Positions 1 through 7,987 are shown, counted from the first letter of the stretch. The stretch is 14,424 bases of DNA from Alphaproteobacteria bacterium (GCA_018665505.1 JABJCS010000210.1:1-14424); one strand, 5' to 3'. Notes: a model not told the origin generated them from the sequence alone. A program made the numbers and translations.

Positions 1-962
1 CTTGGCCCGATCACCGGAATTTCATCTGGCATCTTCCCTTCGAGGCCACACCAGGTCCGGGCTATCGGCACGTCCTTCAATTGCGGGAAAACACGGGTGA
101 CCGTACGGGCGCTGCGCCCAAGCGCCATTGGATCAGGCTCCGCGGTTTCCTCATCCCGGTCCGCATGTCCGAGATGTCCACCGCCGATCACCAATGTGCC
201 TTCATCCGATTGCTTGAACGACAAACCGCCGCTGGCGAGCCCACAGACCGGATCGATGAAATGCGGAATGCGTTCCGTCACCATCATGGTCAGGGCTTGC
301 GCGCTAAGCGGCGCGCTATCGCCCAGCATCGCCGCAACCGTGTCGCCCCAAGCACCGGCGCAATTCACCAATACCGGCGCTTCGAAATGGGCATCGCCCG
401 CACGCACGCGCCACAAATCGCCGATGCGTTCGATCCCGTCGACGATATCGCCTAAATGGTATTCGACCCCTTCCGACAGAGCGCGGTGCCAATAGGCCCG
501 CGTGGTCAGCATCGGATTGGCCGCCCCATCGTCGCGACAAACAATGGCGCCGACGCAATGAGGGGCTGCCGCAGGGACCAATTCGCGCAATTCGTTGCCG
601 CCTATCAATTCCTCATGTTCAAATCCAAGAGCGCGGACGCTGGCGACCCTTTCTTCCAATTGCTTCATCTCGGCTTCATTTTCGGCCAACTTGACCTGGC
701 CCACCTTATGGAAGCCGCAATGGTGTCCGATGAAGCCTTCGATCTCGTGCCAGATTTCCATGGCCGCGACAGAGAGCGGAATTTCGGCCGGATGGCGGCC
801 CAGCCGGCGCACACCGCCCGCATTCACACCGGAAGCAAAACGGCCCGGGAAGTGTTTCTCGATAACCCTCACTGAGAGGCCACGACGGCGGAGATGCAAC
901 GCGGTCGAACTGCCGTGCAATCCGCCGCCAATGACAATGACATCTGTGGATTCTGCGCTCAT
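1..962 (-). CDS. FAD-dependent oxidoreductase, DAO family (C-terminal end outside window)
   Basis: Reading leftward from an ATG at 962, an uninterrupted frame of 320 codons runs off the left edge. Residues 8-17 (VIVIGGGLHG) form the N-terminal FAD/ADP-binding GxGxxG strand-turn-helix, followed by an acidic residue in VIEK ending the second strand. The stretch ASGVNAGGVRRLG (about residues 43-55) resembles the region near the flavin in sarcosine/glycine oxidase-type enzymes, and VLVNCAGAWGD (about 200-210) is the typical second FAD contact of DAO proteins (PF01266). Family members are about 370-400 residues, so roughly the last 60 are missing. It should oxidise a primary or secondary amine or amino acid in the cytoplasm; the substrate cannot be named. 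No strong Shine-Dalgarno precedes the ATG. It is divergent from the phosphatase at 1089, with 126 bp between. Family call is firm; substrate unknown. Confidence 0.9.
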   Translation of the reverse strand, partial: MSAESTDVIVIGGGLHGSSTALHLRRRGLSVRVIEKHFPGRFASGVNAGGVRRLGRHPAEIPLSVAAMEIWHEIEGFIGHHCGFHKVGQVKLAENEAEMKQLEERVASVRALGFEHEELIGGNELRELVPAAAPHCVGAIVCRDDGAANPMLTTRAYWHRALSEGVEYHLGDIVDGIERIGDLWRVRAGDAHFEAPVLVNCAGAWGDTVAAMLGDSAPLSAQALTMMVTERIPHFIDPVCGLASGGLSFKQSDEGTLVIGGGHLGHADRDEETAEPDPMALGRSARTVTRVFPQLKDVPIARTWCGLEGKMPDEIPVIGP

Positions 963-1088
963 GATAGGCCAATCTATAGGAGCGGACCGCCGGTCGCCAA
1001 GGCGCTCGCACGTCGATTCTTATACGGTGAATTCAAACCGTCACATTCCGGAAACTTATCTGCAATCATCGACCGGCAGATTACTGAA

Positions 1089-1838
1089 ATGGATACAGCG
1101 ATAATGCAAAGACACATTCCGCTCGAGGGACTGAGTAATTTTCGCGATCTCGGTGGATACGAAACCAAATCGGGAACAGCCATCAAGTGGGGACGGATAT
1201 TCCGCTCGGATACTTTGGCCGGCCTCTCGGACAATGACATTCGCACAGTCGAGCGGTTGGGCGTCGTCGCCGCTTGCGATTTACGCTATGGGGACGAGCG
1301 TCGAAACGAACCTTCTCGTCTTTTGGATCATCCTGAGATCGAGGTCATGGAACTCGGCTTTGATGAGCGACCTGGCGAATCCTTTCTCGACTCACTACAA
1401 GCCTTCGAAGATGCGGCCGACGCGGCCCGCGACTATCTTCTCGATAATTACAGCCAATATCCCTTCCTTTATGCGAAAGCGTACCGGCGAATATTCGACC
1501 GGCTGCTCGACGGCGATCGGATCGTCATCCATTGCACCGCTGGAAAAGACCGCGCTGGATTGGCGTCCGCGATGGTGCTGCGAACCCTCGGCGTTCCGGA
1601 GGAGATCGTCTTAGCGGATTATCTGCTCACCAACGAGTATTGGGATCGCGGCGGCCGAGAGCGCCCCGGCATGGACCCGCAAACGGTGGCGATGATCTTC
1701 AGCGCTCGCGAGGATTATTTCCGGGCAGCGTTCGACGCGGTTTCCGCGCGCTATCCATCGCTACAAGAATACCTTCAACGCGAAGTCGGCCTCACGCCTA
1801 ACGAACGCGCACAGTTGCATCATATGTATCTTGAATAG
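1089..1838 (+). CDS. Protein tyrosine/serine phosphatase, PtpB-like (Y_phosphatase3)
   Basis: A 249-residue protein with the two hallmarks of the Y_phosphatase3 family (PF13350; Mycobacterium PtpB and Listeria LipA are members). The N-terminal motif NFRDLGGY lies near residue 17. The P-loop HCTAGKDRAG supplies the catalytic Cys149 and phosphate-binding Arg155 (CX5R). A RSDTL segment near residue 38 is also typical. Members dephosphorylate phosphotyrosine, and some act on phosphoserine/threonine or phosphoinositides; the target here is unknown. The frame stays open upstream to 894, but that part is antisense to the oxidoreductase gene, so I place the start at the ATG at 1089. ATG 1104 (MQRHIPLEG) is an equally possible start, and neither has a clear ribosome site. 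There is no signal peptide. It ends in TAG, convergent with the CoA-transferase gene, with an inverted repeat between them. Confidence 0.93.
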   Translation: MDTAIMQRHIPLEGLSNFRDLGGYETKSGTAIKWGRIFRSDTLAGLSDNDIRTVERLGVVAACDLRYGDERRNEPSRLLDHPEIEVMELGFDERPGESFLDSLQAFEDAADAARDYLLDNYSQYPFLYAKAYRRIFDRLLDGDRIVIHCTAGKDRAGLASAMVLRTLGVPEEIVLADYLLTNEYWDRGGRERPGMDPQTVAMIFSAREDYFRAAFDAVSARYPSLQEYLQREVGLTPNERAQLHHMYLE

Positions 1839-1849
1839 GCGAACAATTC

Positions 1850-1896
1850 ACGAGAGGCCTTAAGTCGGTCACCACAGGGCGCAATATTCCTCTCGT
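1850..1896. terminator. Candidate bidirectional terminator between convergent genes
   Basis: A perfect 8-bp inverted repeat, ACGAGAGG (1850-1857) and CCTCTCGT (1889-1896), flanks a 31-nt loop in the 72-bp gap between the phosphatase stop (1838) and the CoA-transferase stop (1911). On the plus strand it is followed by TTTCTT. The position between convergent genes fits a shared terminator. The loop is long and the T-tract impure, so it may be weak or act only as an mRNA-stabilising hairpin. Confidence 0.4.
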
Positions 1897-1910
1897 TTCT
1901 TGATGGTGGA

Positions 1911-3143
1911 TCAGCCCACCGCACCGCCCGTCTTCAATTCGCTAACCGCCGCTTCATTCAAGCCAAGCCAGTCGCTCATGACCTCTTCCGTATGCTGGCC
2001 AAGCATCGGTGACGCGTGCACCCGGGTGGCCTTGCCGTCCACACGAACCGGCCAGCCCGGCATCTTGAACGGGCGATGCACGGGATGCACCATGGTCTGC
2101 ATGACGCCCCGATGCTCGAATGTGACATCTTCATTCAACTCGGCTGTATCCAGCACGGCACCCGCGGGAATGCCCGCCTCGCCCACCAGCTTCATGGCAT
2201 CATATTTGGTTTGCCCCCGCGTCCAGTTCGCGATCACCTCATCCACTTCCGCCTCGCGCTCGACCCGATCAGCTGGCGTCAGATAACGGGCATCGCCGAT
2301 CAAATCCTCTCGCCCAATGAGTTTCAACAATCGATCCCAGTGTTCCGGATTGGCGCGGCTGGTCATAATATAAACGTAGTCGTTCGGGCCGCCGGGCGCG
2401 CAGGGGTAAAGACCCATCGGCGCATTGACGATCCCCGGCACTTTACTACCGCCACGCTCCGCCGCCTTGCCGGTCAGGCCCATCGTGGAGAACGGAATGC
2501 GCATATAGTGCAGGATTGCGTCTTGCATCGCGACCTGCAATTTGTGCCCTTCTCCCGTCTCCCGCCGTTTGTATAAGGCACCCAGAATGGTAATCGCCAT
2601 CACCATTCCGGTACCGGTATCGCCGAGGGAGATTCCCGGTCGGGTTGGCGGCCCGTCGGCTTCTCCGGTAACGCTGAAGGTCCCTCCACAAGCTTGCGCG
2701 ATCATGTCGAAGGCTAAGTTCTTCTCGAAGGGGCTACCCTCTCCAAAGCCTTTAATCTGGGCGTAAATGATGCCGGGGTTTATCTCGCGTACCGCTTCAT
2801 AAGACAGGCCCAGCCGCTCGATGGCGCCGGGCGCGAAATTCTCGATCATCACGTCCGCCTTCCGGATCATATCCTGGATGAGGCCGAGACCTTCGGGTGA
2901 CTTCAAATTTGCGGTTATGGAGCGCTTGTTGGCATTCAAAATATGAAAGTAGTACGGATCGTCGTCCGGCTGATTCGGCTTCAGTCTGCGGCCGGGATCG
3001 CCTCTGTTCGGATTTTCGATTTTGACGACGTCAGCGCCGAGCCAAGCGAGCGCCTCGGTACAGGTCGGGCCTGCCTCAAACTGGGTGAAATCGATTATTT
3101 TGACGCCTTGTAGAAACGTAAAGTCAGTCAGATTATCGGACAT
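1911..3143 (-). CDS. CaiB/BaiF (class III) CoA-transferase, formyl-CoA transferase-like
   Basis: A 410-residue protein, the usual length for family III CoA-transferases (PF02515). The N-terminus (VKIIDFTQFEAGPTCTEAL) and the segment ADVVKIENP are characteristic. NKRSI (about 72-76) and DVMIENFAPGAIERLG (about 97-112) match conserved blocks I recall from Oxalobacter formyl-CoA transferase. By that alignment the catalytic aspartate, which forms the acyl-aspartyl anhydride, is Asp175 in SLGDTGTG. It moves CoA from an acyl-CoA donor to a carboxylic acid in the cytoplasm; the substrate pair cannot be read from sequence and the oxalate/formyl pair is not proven. The ATG at 3143 has a strong GGAGG seven bases upstream. 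The stop is TGA, one of only two non-TAG stops in the window. It is divergent from the flavoprotein gene at 3578. Confidence 0.94.
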   Translation of the reverse strand: MSDNLTDFTFLQGVKIIDFTQFEAGPTCTEALAWLGADVVKIENPNRGDPGRRLKPNQPDDDPYYFHILNANKRSITANLKSPEGLGLIQDMIRKADVMIENFAPGAIERLGLSYEAVREINPGIIYAQIKGFGEGSPFEKNLAFDMIAQACGGTFSVTGEADGPPTRPGISLGDTGTGMVMAITILGALYKRRETGEGHKLQVAMQDAILHYMRIPFSTMGLTGKAAERGGSKVPGIVNAPMGLYPCAPGGPNDYVYIMTSRANPEHWDRLLKLIGREDLIGDARYLTPADRVEREAEVDEVIANWTRGQTKYDAMKLVGEAGIPAGAVLDTAELNEDVTFEHRGVMQTMVHPVHRPFKMPGWPVRVDGKATRVHASPMLGQHTEEVMSDWLGLNEAAVSELKTGGAVG

Positions 3144-3150
3144 GAACGAG

Positions 3151-3155
3151 CCTCC
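3151..3155 (-). promoter_or_regulatory. Shine-Dalgarno of the CoA-transferase gene
   Basis: On the minus strand GGAGG lies seven bases before the ATG at 3143. It is one of the two strongest ribosome sites in the window and fixes the start. Confidence 0.8.
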
Positions 3156-3188
3156 GCGGTACGGAAAAGGCTTGGCCCCTCGGGCGCA

Positions 3189-3204
3189 TGTCGATCAATC
3201 GACA
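3189..3204. promoter_or_regulatory. Perfect 16-bp palindrome, candidate operator
   Basis: TGTCGATCAATCGACA consists of 7-bp arms (TGTCGAT / ATCGACA) around a 2-bp centre. It lies 45 bp upstream of the CoA-transferase ATG and about 370 bp upstream of the flavoprotein ATG, in non-coding DNA. Size and symmetry fit a dimeric repressor or activator site. No regulator gene is present in the window, so the binding protein is unknown. The stem could also form a small RNA hairpin, but a 2-base loop makes a DNA site more likely. Confidence 0.5.
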
Positions 3205-3577
3205 CCCAGCCTTCCGTCACAAATTGTTTACGCATGCTAGAAGTGATCTAGGCACAGCCGGAACCGGATCAAGAAAGGCACCCGCGTCGTCGTCATCTCA
3301 ATACTGGCAAAGGTATGCCATAGTCGATGCACTCGACCCGCGGCTCGCAGCTCTACTCGGACATTCGGCTTGCGGACGCTGCCAGCCGGATATTTCAGCG
3401 AAATGATGATGTGGTCCGTTTGTAGCCGAATTCCGAACTGTTCAGGCGCTCTAACCCCCGCGTTGTCGGACTGGGGTTTAAAACTGACCTCTTCAACAAC
3501 CTCTGAAAAAATTTGCTGCAGAGTAGTAACACCATACTTCGTCTTTTGTGCCGATGAACCATTAGGAAATACAGCCC

Positions 3578-5599
3578 ATGGGCGACAGGCCAAAGAATAA
3601 GGACGAAAGTGATTTCGCCGCACTTTTTACACCCTTCCGTCTGGCTGGAAAGACGTTACGCAATCGGGTCACTCATGCGTCCATTACGACTCTCTCTACG
3701 CCGGCCGGACGGGTCACGGACAGGGAGATTCTGTATCATGCGAATCGGGCGGCAGGCGGCGCGGCACTGAGCGTGACGGAGCCCCTCGGCATGATGCGAC
3801 ATCAGGCGCGTCTGCCGAGAGTACAGGTCTGGCGACAGGACGATCCGGATGGTCTCAAACGCTTCGCCGATGCGGTGGAAAGCCAGGACTGCCGTTTGAT
3901 TGGCCAAATTCAGGACGCAGGGCGCGGTCGACATTTCCCAGGTCGTAATCCCGAGGCGCTGGGTGCCTCCGCACTGCCCGACGACCTTTCTTGGACCGTA
4001 CCACGCCCTCTAAAATCTTCGGAAATTCGCAACCTCGTTGAACAGGTTGCCGAATCTGCTTTTCATTTACAGACTTGCGGCTTCTCCGGCGTGGAGATCT
4101 CCGGCGGGCACGGCCACTTGTTTCACCAGTTCCTGTCCCCGCATTCGAACAAACGGAACGACGAATATGGCGGCGATTGGGATGGCCGGACGCGTTTCGT
4201 GGCTGAACTCGTCGCAGCTTTACGTGCGGCGTGCGGTGCCGAATTCATCATCGGTTTGAAGCTCCCCTGCGACGACGGTATTGACGGCAGTATTCGGCCG
4301 CCCGAAGCCGCGATCATCGCGGACAAGCTGACCGCCTCCCGGAAGGCGGATTACGTCTGCTTTGCCGGCGGGGCTCATGCGCGCACGCTTGAGATGCACA
4401 CGCCGGACCGGTTTGGCCCGCCGATGCCGTATATGGATGTGATCAAGCAATTACAGGGCAGCGTCAATGATGTGCCGGTTATGGCGCTTGGCCGCATCAC
4501 GGACCCGGCGGAAGCGGATGGCATTCTGGCGCGCGACGAGGCGCAACTTATCGCCCTCGGCAGACCGCTCATTGCCGATCCGGCCTGGCCGAAGAAGGCG
4601 CAAGCCGGCCGGAGCTGGGATATTCGTTATTGCCTGAGTTGCAACACCTGCTGGGGAACGATTGTCACACAGCAGCAGCCGGTCGCTTGCGTCAACAATC
4701 CCCGCGTCGCCTTACCCGACGAGGCCGATTTTTGGCCGACGCCGACAGATTCGCCAAAACGCGTCGCCGTCATCGGCGCTGGTATTGCCGGAATGGAAGC
4801 CGCGTGGGTCGCCGCCGCGCGCGGGCATGAGGTCACTGTATTCGGTGCTTCATCTGTTGTCGGTGGGAAGGCGTGGTGGCGCGAAAAACTGCCGGGCGGC
4901 GAGACGGTATCGTCGATTTACGATTATCAAACGGTCGCGGCGGAACGGGGCGGTGTAAACTTCAACCTCGGGCAAGAGGTTACAGCCGCCGACTTGATCA
5001 AGCATCGCCCGGACAGCGTGATCCTCGCGACCGGCTCAACCATGATCCGGCCCTTTTGGCTGCCGGAAGATATCTACGAGGAAGGCTGGGTCGTCGACTT
5101 ACGCTCGGCAATGACGGACGTGCTGCGCCACAAGGGGCTGCAAAGCGGTGCCATCGAATCGGGCACCGCGGTGATCTACGACACCGACCATACTGAAGCC
5201 GTCTACGCCGCCGCCGAAGCGCTCAAAGCGCGTTTCGCCAAAACAGTCATTGTCACACCGCGCGACACGATCGCCACCGATGTCCCTTTGGTGAACCGCC
5301 AGGGCATCATACGGCGCGTGGCAGAGCAACGCATCGAAGTGGTCACAATGGCGGAGCCGGTGTGGAGCGACTCCATCGCAGATGGAAGGCTCGACCTCGT
5401 CAATATCTACAACGGCGACGTCACCACCGTCGAAGATTTGGCGCTGCTCACCTATGCAAGTCCGCGAGAGCCAAACGATCCTCTCCTCTCTCCCCTACAA
5501 CAGGCCGGCATCCCCGTAACACCCGTCGGTGATGCTCGGGCGCCACAAGAAATGCTCTTCGCCACGGCGAGTGGCCATGAAGCAGGCAAAACAGTTTAG
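3578..5599 (+). CDS. Iron-sulfur flavoprotein, trimethylamine dehydrogenase / 2,4-dienoyl-CoA reductase family
   Basis: A 673-residue two-part enzyme. Residues about 15-345 are an old-yellow-enzyme FMN barrel (FTPFRLAGKTLRNRV; GFSGVEISGGHGHLFHQFLSP; NDEYGG; ALGRPLIADP). A 4Fe-4S site follows at Cys352, 355, 358 and 371, spaced CX2CX2CX12C as in trimethylamine dehydrogenase rather than the CX2CX3C spacing of E. coli FadH. Residues about 395-660 are an ADP/FAD domain (VIGAGIAGMEAA, about 398-409; VILATGS, about 481-487). The second nucleotide fold reads VIYDTDH instead of GxGxxG, also seen in the amine-dehydrogenase branch. In the barrel, Ser175 takes the place of the catalytic Tyr/His while His178 is kept. 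Likely role: oxidative demethylation or deamination of an amine, or an enoyl reduction; substrate unknown. A TTAGGAA site precedes the ATG. Stop TAG. Confidence 0.93.
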   Translation: MGDRPKNKDESDFAALFTPFRLAGKTLRNRVTHASITTLSTPAGRVTDREILYHANRAAGGAALSVTEPLGMMRHQARLPRVQVWRQDDPDGLKRFADAVESQDCRLIGQIQDAGRGRHFPGRNPEALGASALPDDLSWTVPRPLKSSEIRNLVEQVAESAFHLQTCGFSGVEISGGHGHLFHQFLSPHSNKRNDEYGGDWDGRTRFVAELVAALRAACGAEFIIGLKLPCDDGIDGSIRPPEAAIIADKLTASRKADYVCFAGGAHARTLEMHTPDRFGPPMPYMDVIKQLQGSVNDVPVMALGRITDPAEADGILARDEAQLIALGRPLIADPAWPKKAQAGRSWDIRYCLSCNTCWGTIVTQQQPVACVNNPRVALPDEADFWPTPTDSPKRVAVIGAGIAGMEAAWVAAARGHEVTVFGASSVVGGKAWWREKLPGGETVSSIYDYQTVAAERGGVNFNLGQEVTAADLIKHRPDSVILATGSTMIRPFWLPEDIYEEGWVVDLRSAMTDVLRHKGLQSGAIESGTAVIYDTDHTEAVYAAAEALKARFAKTVIVTPRDTIATDVPLVNRQGIIRRVAEQRIEVVTMAEPVWSDSIADGRLDLVNIYNGDVTTVEDLALLTYASPREPNDPLLSPLQQAGIPVTPVGDARAPQEMLFATASGHEAGKTV

Positions 5600-5713
5600 G
5601 ATCGGGACGTTCAGCAACACCGGCTTCCGCGCTAAGTTGCTGTGTGTCATTGCCAAACGTAAGCGGCGGAATCTACAGTCGCTAAGTATCTGCGGCATGG
5701 AAGTGTTTTAAAG

Positions 5714-6325
5714 ATGACATTAGAACACATAGTGGCCTTTGCGGTCGGGATGATGCTTTGGACCGCATTGCCGGGCCCCGGCCTTGCCATTGTCGTTTCG
5801 CGAGCGCTCGGCTCCGGGCGAAAAGCTGGCTTCGCCGTCATAACCGGTTTGGTTTTGGCCGACATTCTTTTTCTGGGGATCGCGTTCATCGGTTTGTTGG
5901 CAATTGCCGCCGCGATGGGACCGGCGTTTCAGATCGTGAAATATGCTGGTGCCGCCTATCTTATCTGGCGCGGTTACCGGCTGATCGTCGCAACGGATAG
6001 CGCGGAGGCGGTCAAAACGGATCGACACGGCCATTTGTAGCAAGATGTCGGCCTTGGTCTGCTGGCGACGCTTAGCAACCCAAAGGCAATTCTGTTCTTT
6101 GGCTCACTCATGCCGACATTAATCGATATGACAGTCGTTGCGGCCGTCGATTTTTTAGTTTTGGCCGGTATTGTCGCGGGCGTTTCCTTTATCATTTACG
6201 GTTGCTGCGTGCTCTTGGCCGACCGAACGCGTCATCTACTCGTCTCTGCAAGAGCAGCCAGATGCCTCCGGAAAGTCACAGGGTCGATCTTCATCGGCTC
6301 TGGCGTCGTGGTCGCGACGCGATAG
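5714..6325 (+). pseudogene. LysE/RhtB amino-acid exporter interrupted by an in-frame TAG
   Basis: The complete frame has 203 sense-or-amber codons, normal for LysE/RhtB exporters (about 200-210 residues). Codon 109 (6038-6040) is TAG. The first part (108 residues) holds the conserved PGPG near residues 20-23 and three hydrophobic segments (about 4-30, 39-67, 72-90). After the amber, the same frame resumes with LLATLSNPKAILFFGSLMP (NPK at 122-124), another long hydrophobic segment (about 138-165) and a closing ARCLRKVTGSIFIGSGV, all typical of the second half of the family. There is no frameshift. The truncated product would have half the helices and should not transport. GGAAG at 5699-5703 precedes the ATG by ten bases. 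Either a recent nonsense mutation, readthrough, or a sequence error. The gene follows the flavoprotein by 114 bp on the same strand. Confidence 0.9.
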
Positions 6326-6341
6326 ATTGCGTTTTCGTTTT
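6317..6341 (+). terminator. Candidate intrinsic terminator of the LysE transcript
   Basis: A 6-bp stem, ACGCGA (6317-6322) with TTGCGT (6327-6332) including one G-U pair, closes the tetraloop TAGA and is followed by TTTCGTTTT. The stem-loop contains the distal TAG stop of the LysE frame (6323-6325) and sits in the short gap to the convergent ligase gene. Form and position fit a rho-independent terminator. Confidence 0.5.
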
Positions 6342-6349
6342 GGTCCCCG

Positions 6350-7987
6350 CTAAACGCTGTCGAGTTTCAGACTTTCTATGGCCAACGCCCGCAGTTTGAC
6401 TTTCTGCGGTTTACCGCTCGCGGTCATCGGGAACTCATCCATTGTCACCATGTGCTGTGGAATCTTGAACCGAGCAAGCTTCCCTTCGCAGAACGCGGCG
6501 AGATCGTCCTGCTCGACGGCATGGCCGGGCTTGGGTATCACGCAGGCGCACGCGACTTCGCTCAATCGCTTGTCGGGGACGCCGACGATTTGGATTTGAC
6601 CCACTGCGGGATGGGCAGACAGAAACAGCTCGACTTCGGCGGGATCCACATTTTCGCCGCCGACTTTCAGCAGGTCTTTGATGCGCCCGAGAAACCGGAT
6701 AGAGCCGTCTTCCCGTTGAGTCGTGAGATCTCCGTTATGCAGCCAACCGGCTTGGTCGATCGTCTTTGCCGTCTCTTCGGGCTTTTTGTAGTAGCCCTGC
6801 ATTAGCGAATAGCCACGCACGCAGAGTTCGCCCTGCTCGCCATAAGCGACAGGCGATCCGGTCGCGGGATCGATTACTTTGAACTCTATGCCGGGCTAAG
6901 CATATCCCGACGTCAGCCACGCATCTTCTTTTGGTGCTTCCGGGTAGCCGATGGCGATACCAGCGCCGGTTTCCGTCATGCCGTAGCCGGAAACAATCGG
7001 GCACAGCAGATCGTAGGTCCGTCGGGCTGCTGGCTCACTGCTTGGCATGCCGACGACCCCCAATCCTGTGCGCAGGCTAGCGAGGTCGAATGTGTCGAGC
7101 TCCGGATGTGTGGTCAATGCATCGAGCTGACTCTCGAAACCCCAAAGGCGAGTAACCCGTTCGCGCTCAATCAGCCCGAGCGATTCCGCCGGATCGAAAA
7201 CAGTCGTGAGCACCATTCGCGTCCCCACGCAGACCGTGAACAAAGGGCCAAGATAAAGGCCGAGGACATGAAAGAGCGGCCAATTCATGAGGATGACATC
7301 ACTCGAGAGGTACCCAAGCCGGTTGGCGATGTCGATGACGTTCCGTTGGAGGTTATGGCAATGCATGACCCCCTTCGGAAAGCCCGTGGTGCCCGAGGTG
7401 TACATTATGAGGGTGGTATCGTCGGGTTTGACCTGGCGCACGCGGTCCCGCAGCGCTGCAGCGGTGATGGCCTTTCCGCGTGCCACCATATCCGACCAAG
7501 CGATCGCGCCGGAGGGGACGTCGGACCCCAGAACGATGACACGCTCCAGTTCAGGGAACATTGCCGAGGCGAGCACGGTATTCGGACCAGACGCAATCTC
7601 CGGAATGATTGCCCGCGTCAGCGCAAGGTAATCGATCGGTCCCGAACGATCGACCGTGATCAACGTCGTCGAATCCGATTGCCGGACCACGTATTCCAGA
7701 TCATTGGCGCGAAACCGTGTATTCGCCGGTACAACAATCGCACCGATCTGCGACAACGCGAAGAAGGCGTAGAGCCATTCGGGCCTGTTCGGCATCCAAA
7801 GAACGACTTTGTCGTTCGGGCCAACGCCGAGCGCGATCAACCCGCGGGCCACGGTATCGACTTCGGTCTTCAGTTCCGCGAAAGAAATGCGGCGGCCTTC
7901 GTGCACGAGAGCTTCACGCGGCCCCCAGCTTTCGGCCGTCCTCTCGAGGCATTCAGCGAATGTCGCTTTGCTAAACCATTCGCTCAA
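6350..7987 (-). pseudogene. Acyl-CoA ligase (AMP-binding) interrupted by an in-frame TAG
   Basis: The full frame has 545 positions, the normal size of FadD-type acyl-CoA synthetases, with a single TAG at codon 364 (6896-6898). Before it are the ATP P-loop YTSGTTGFPKG (196-206) and A5 motif YGMTETG (335-341). After it, in the same frame, are PGIEFKVIDPATG, GEQGELCVRG, the A7 motif GWLHNGDL (414-421), the A8 hinge GRIKDLLKVGGENV (434-447) and the A10 lysine Lys526 in PMTASGKPQK. A 363-residue product lacks the hinge and catalytic lysine and should be inactive. The enzyme would make an acyl-CoA from a carboxylic acid, ATP and CoA; substrate unknown. The start is TTG at 7987: an in-frame TGA lies two codons upstream, no ATG occurs before residue 65, and the ribosome site is poor. 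It lies 71 bp behind the methyltransferase on the same strand. Confidence 0.92.

Larger units (their letters stand above)
3144..3577. other. Divergent intergenic region (434 bp)
   Basis: This is the gap between the CoA-transferase start (3143) and the flavoprotein start (3578), so it should carry both promoters. I see a Shine-Dalgarno for the left gene, the 16-bp palindrome at 3189-3204, and a looser inverted repeat AACCCC / GGGGTT (about 3452-3478, loop about 14). A TTAGGAA ribosome site at 3562-3568 serves the right gene. No convincing -35/-10 pair stands out on either strand. Minus-strand frame 3623-3237 is open but has no ATG before its last 23 codons, and I do not recognise its product. 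I treat the stretch as regulatory rather than coding. Confidence 0.6.

Noticed and set aside
894..1088. Longer N-terminus (65 extra residues) for the tyrosine phosphatase
   Set aside because: The extra part is antisense to the oxidoreductase start and the divergent promoter gap, and the conserved domain begins right after the ATG at 1089.
3237..3623. Open minus-strand frame of 128 codons in the CoA-transferase / flavoprotein gap, with a partly protein-like translation
   Set aside because: It starts with GTG inside the flavoprotein gene, has no ATG except near its end and no ribosome site, overlaps the palindrome-bearing regulatory region's edge, and its product is not recognisable.
6038..6040. 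TAG as a pyrrolysine codon in the LysE or ligase gene
   Set aside because: Pyrrolysine is known mainly in methylamine methyltransferases of archaea and a few bacteria. Neither protein belongs there, no pyl genes are visible, and TAG is the common terminal stop in this window.
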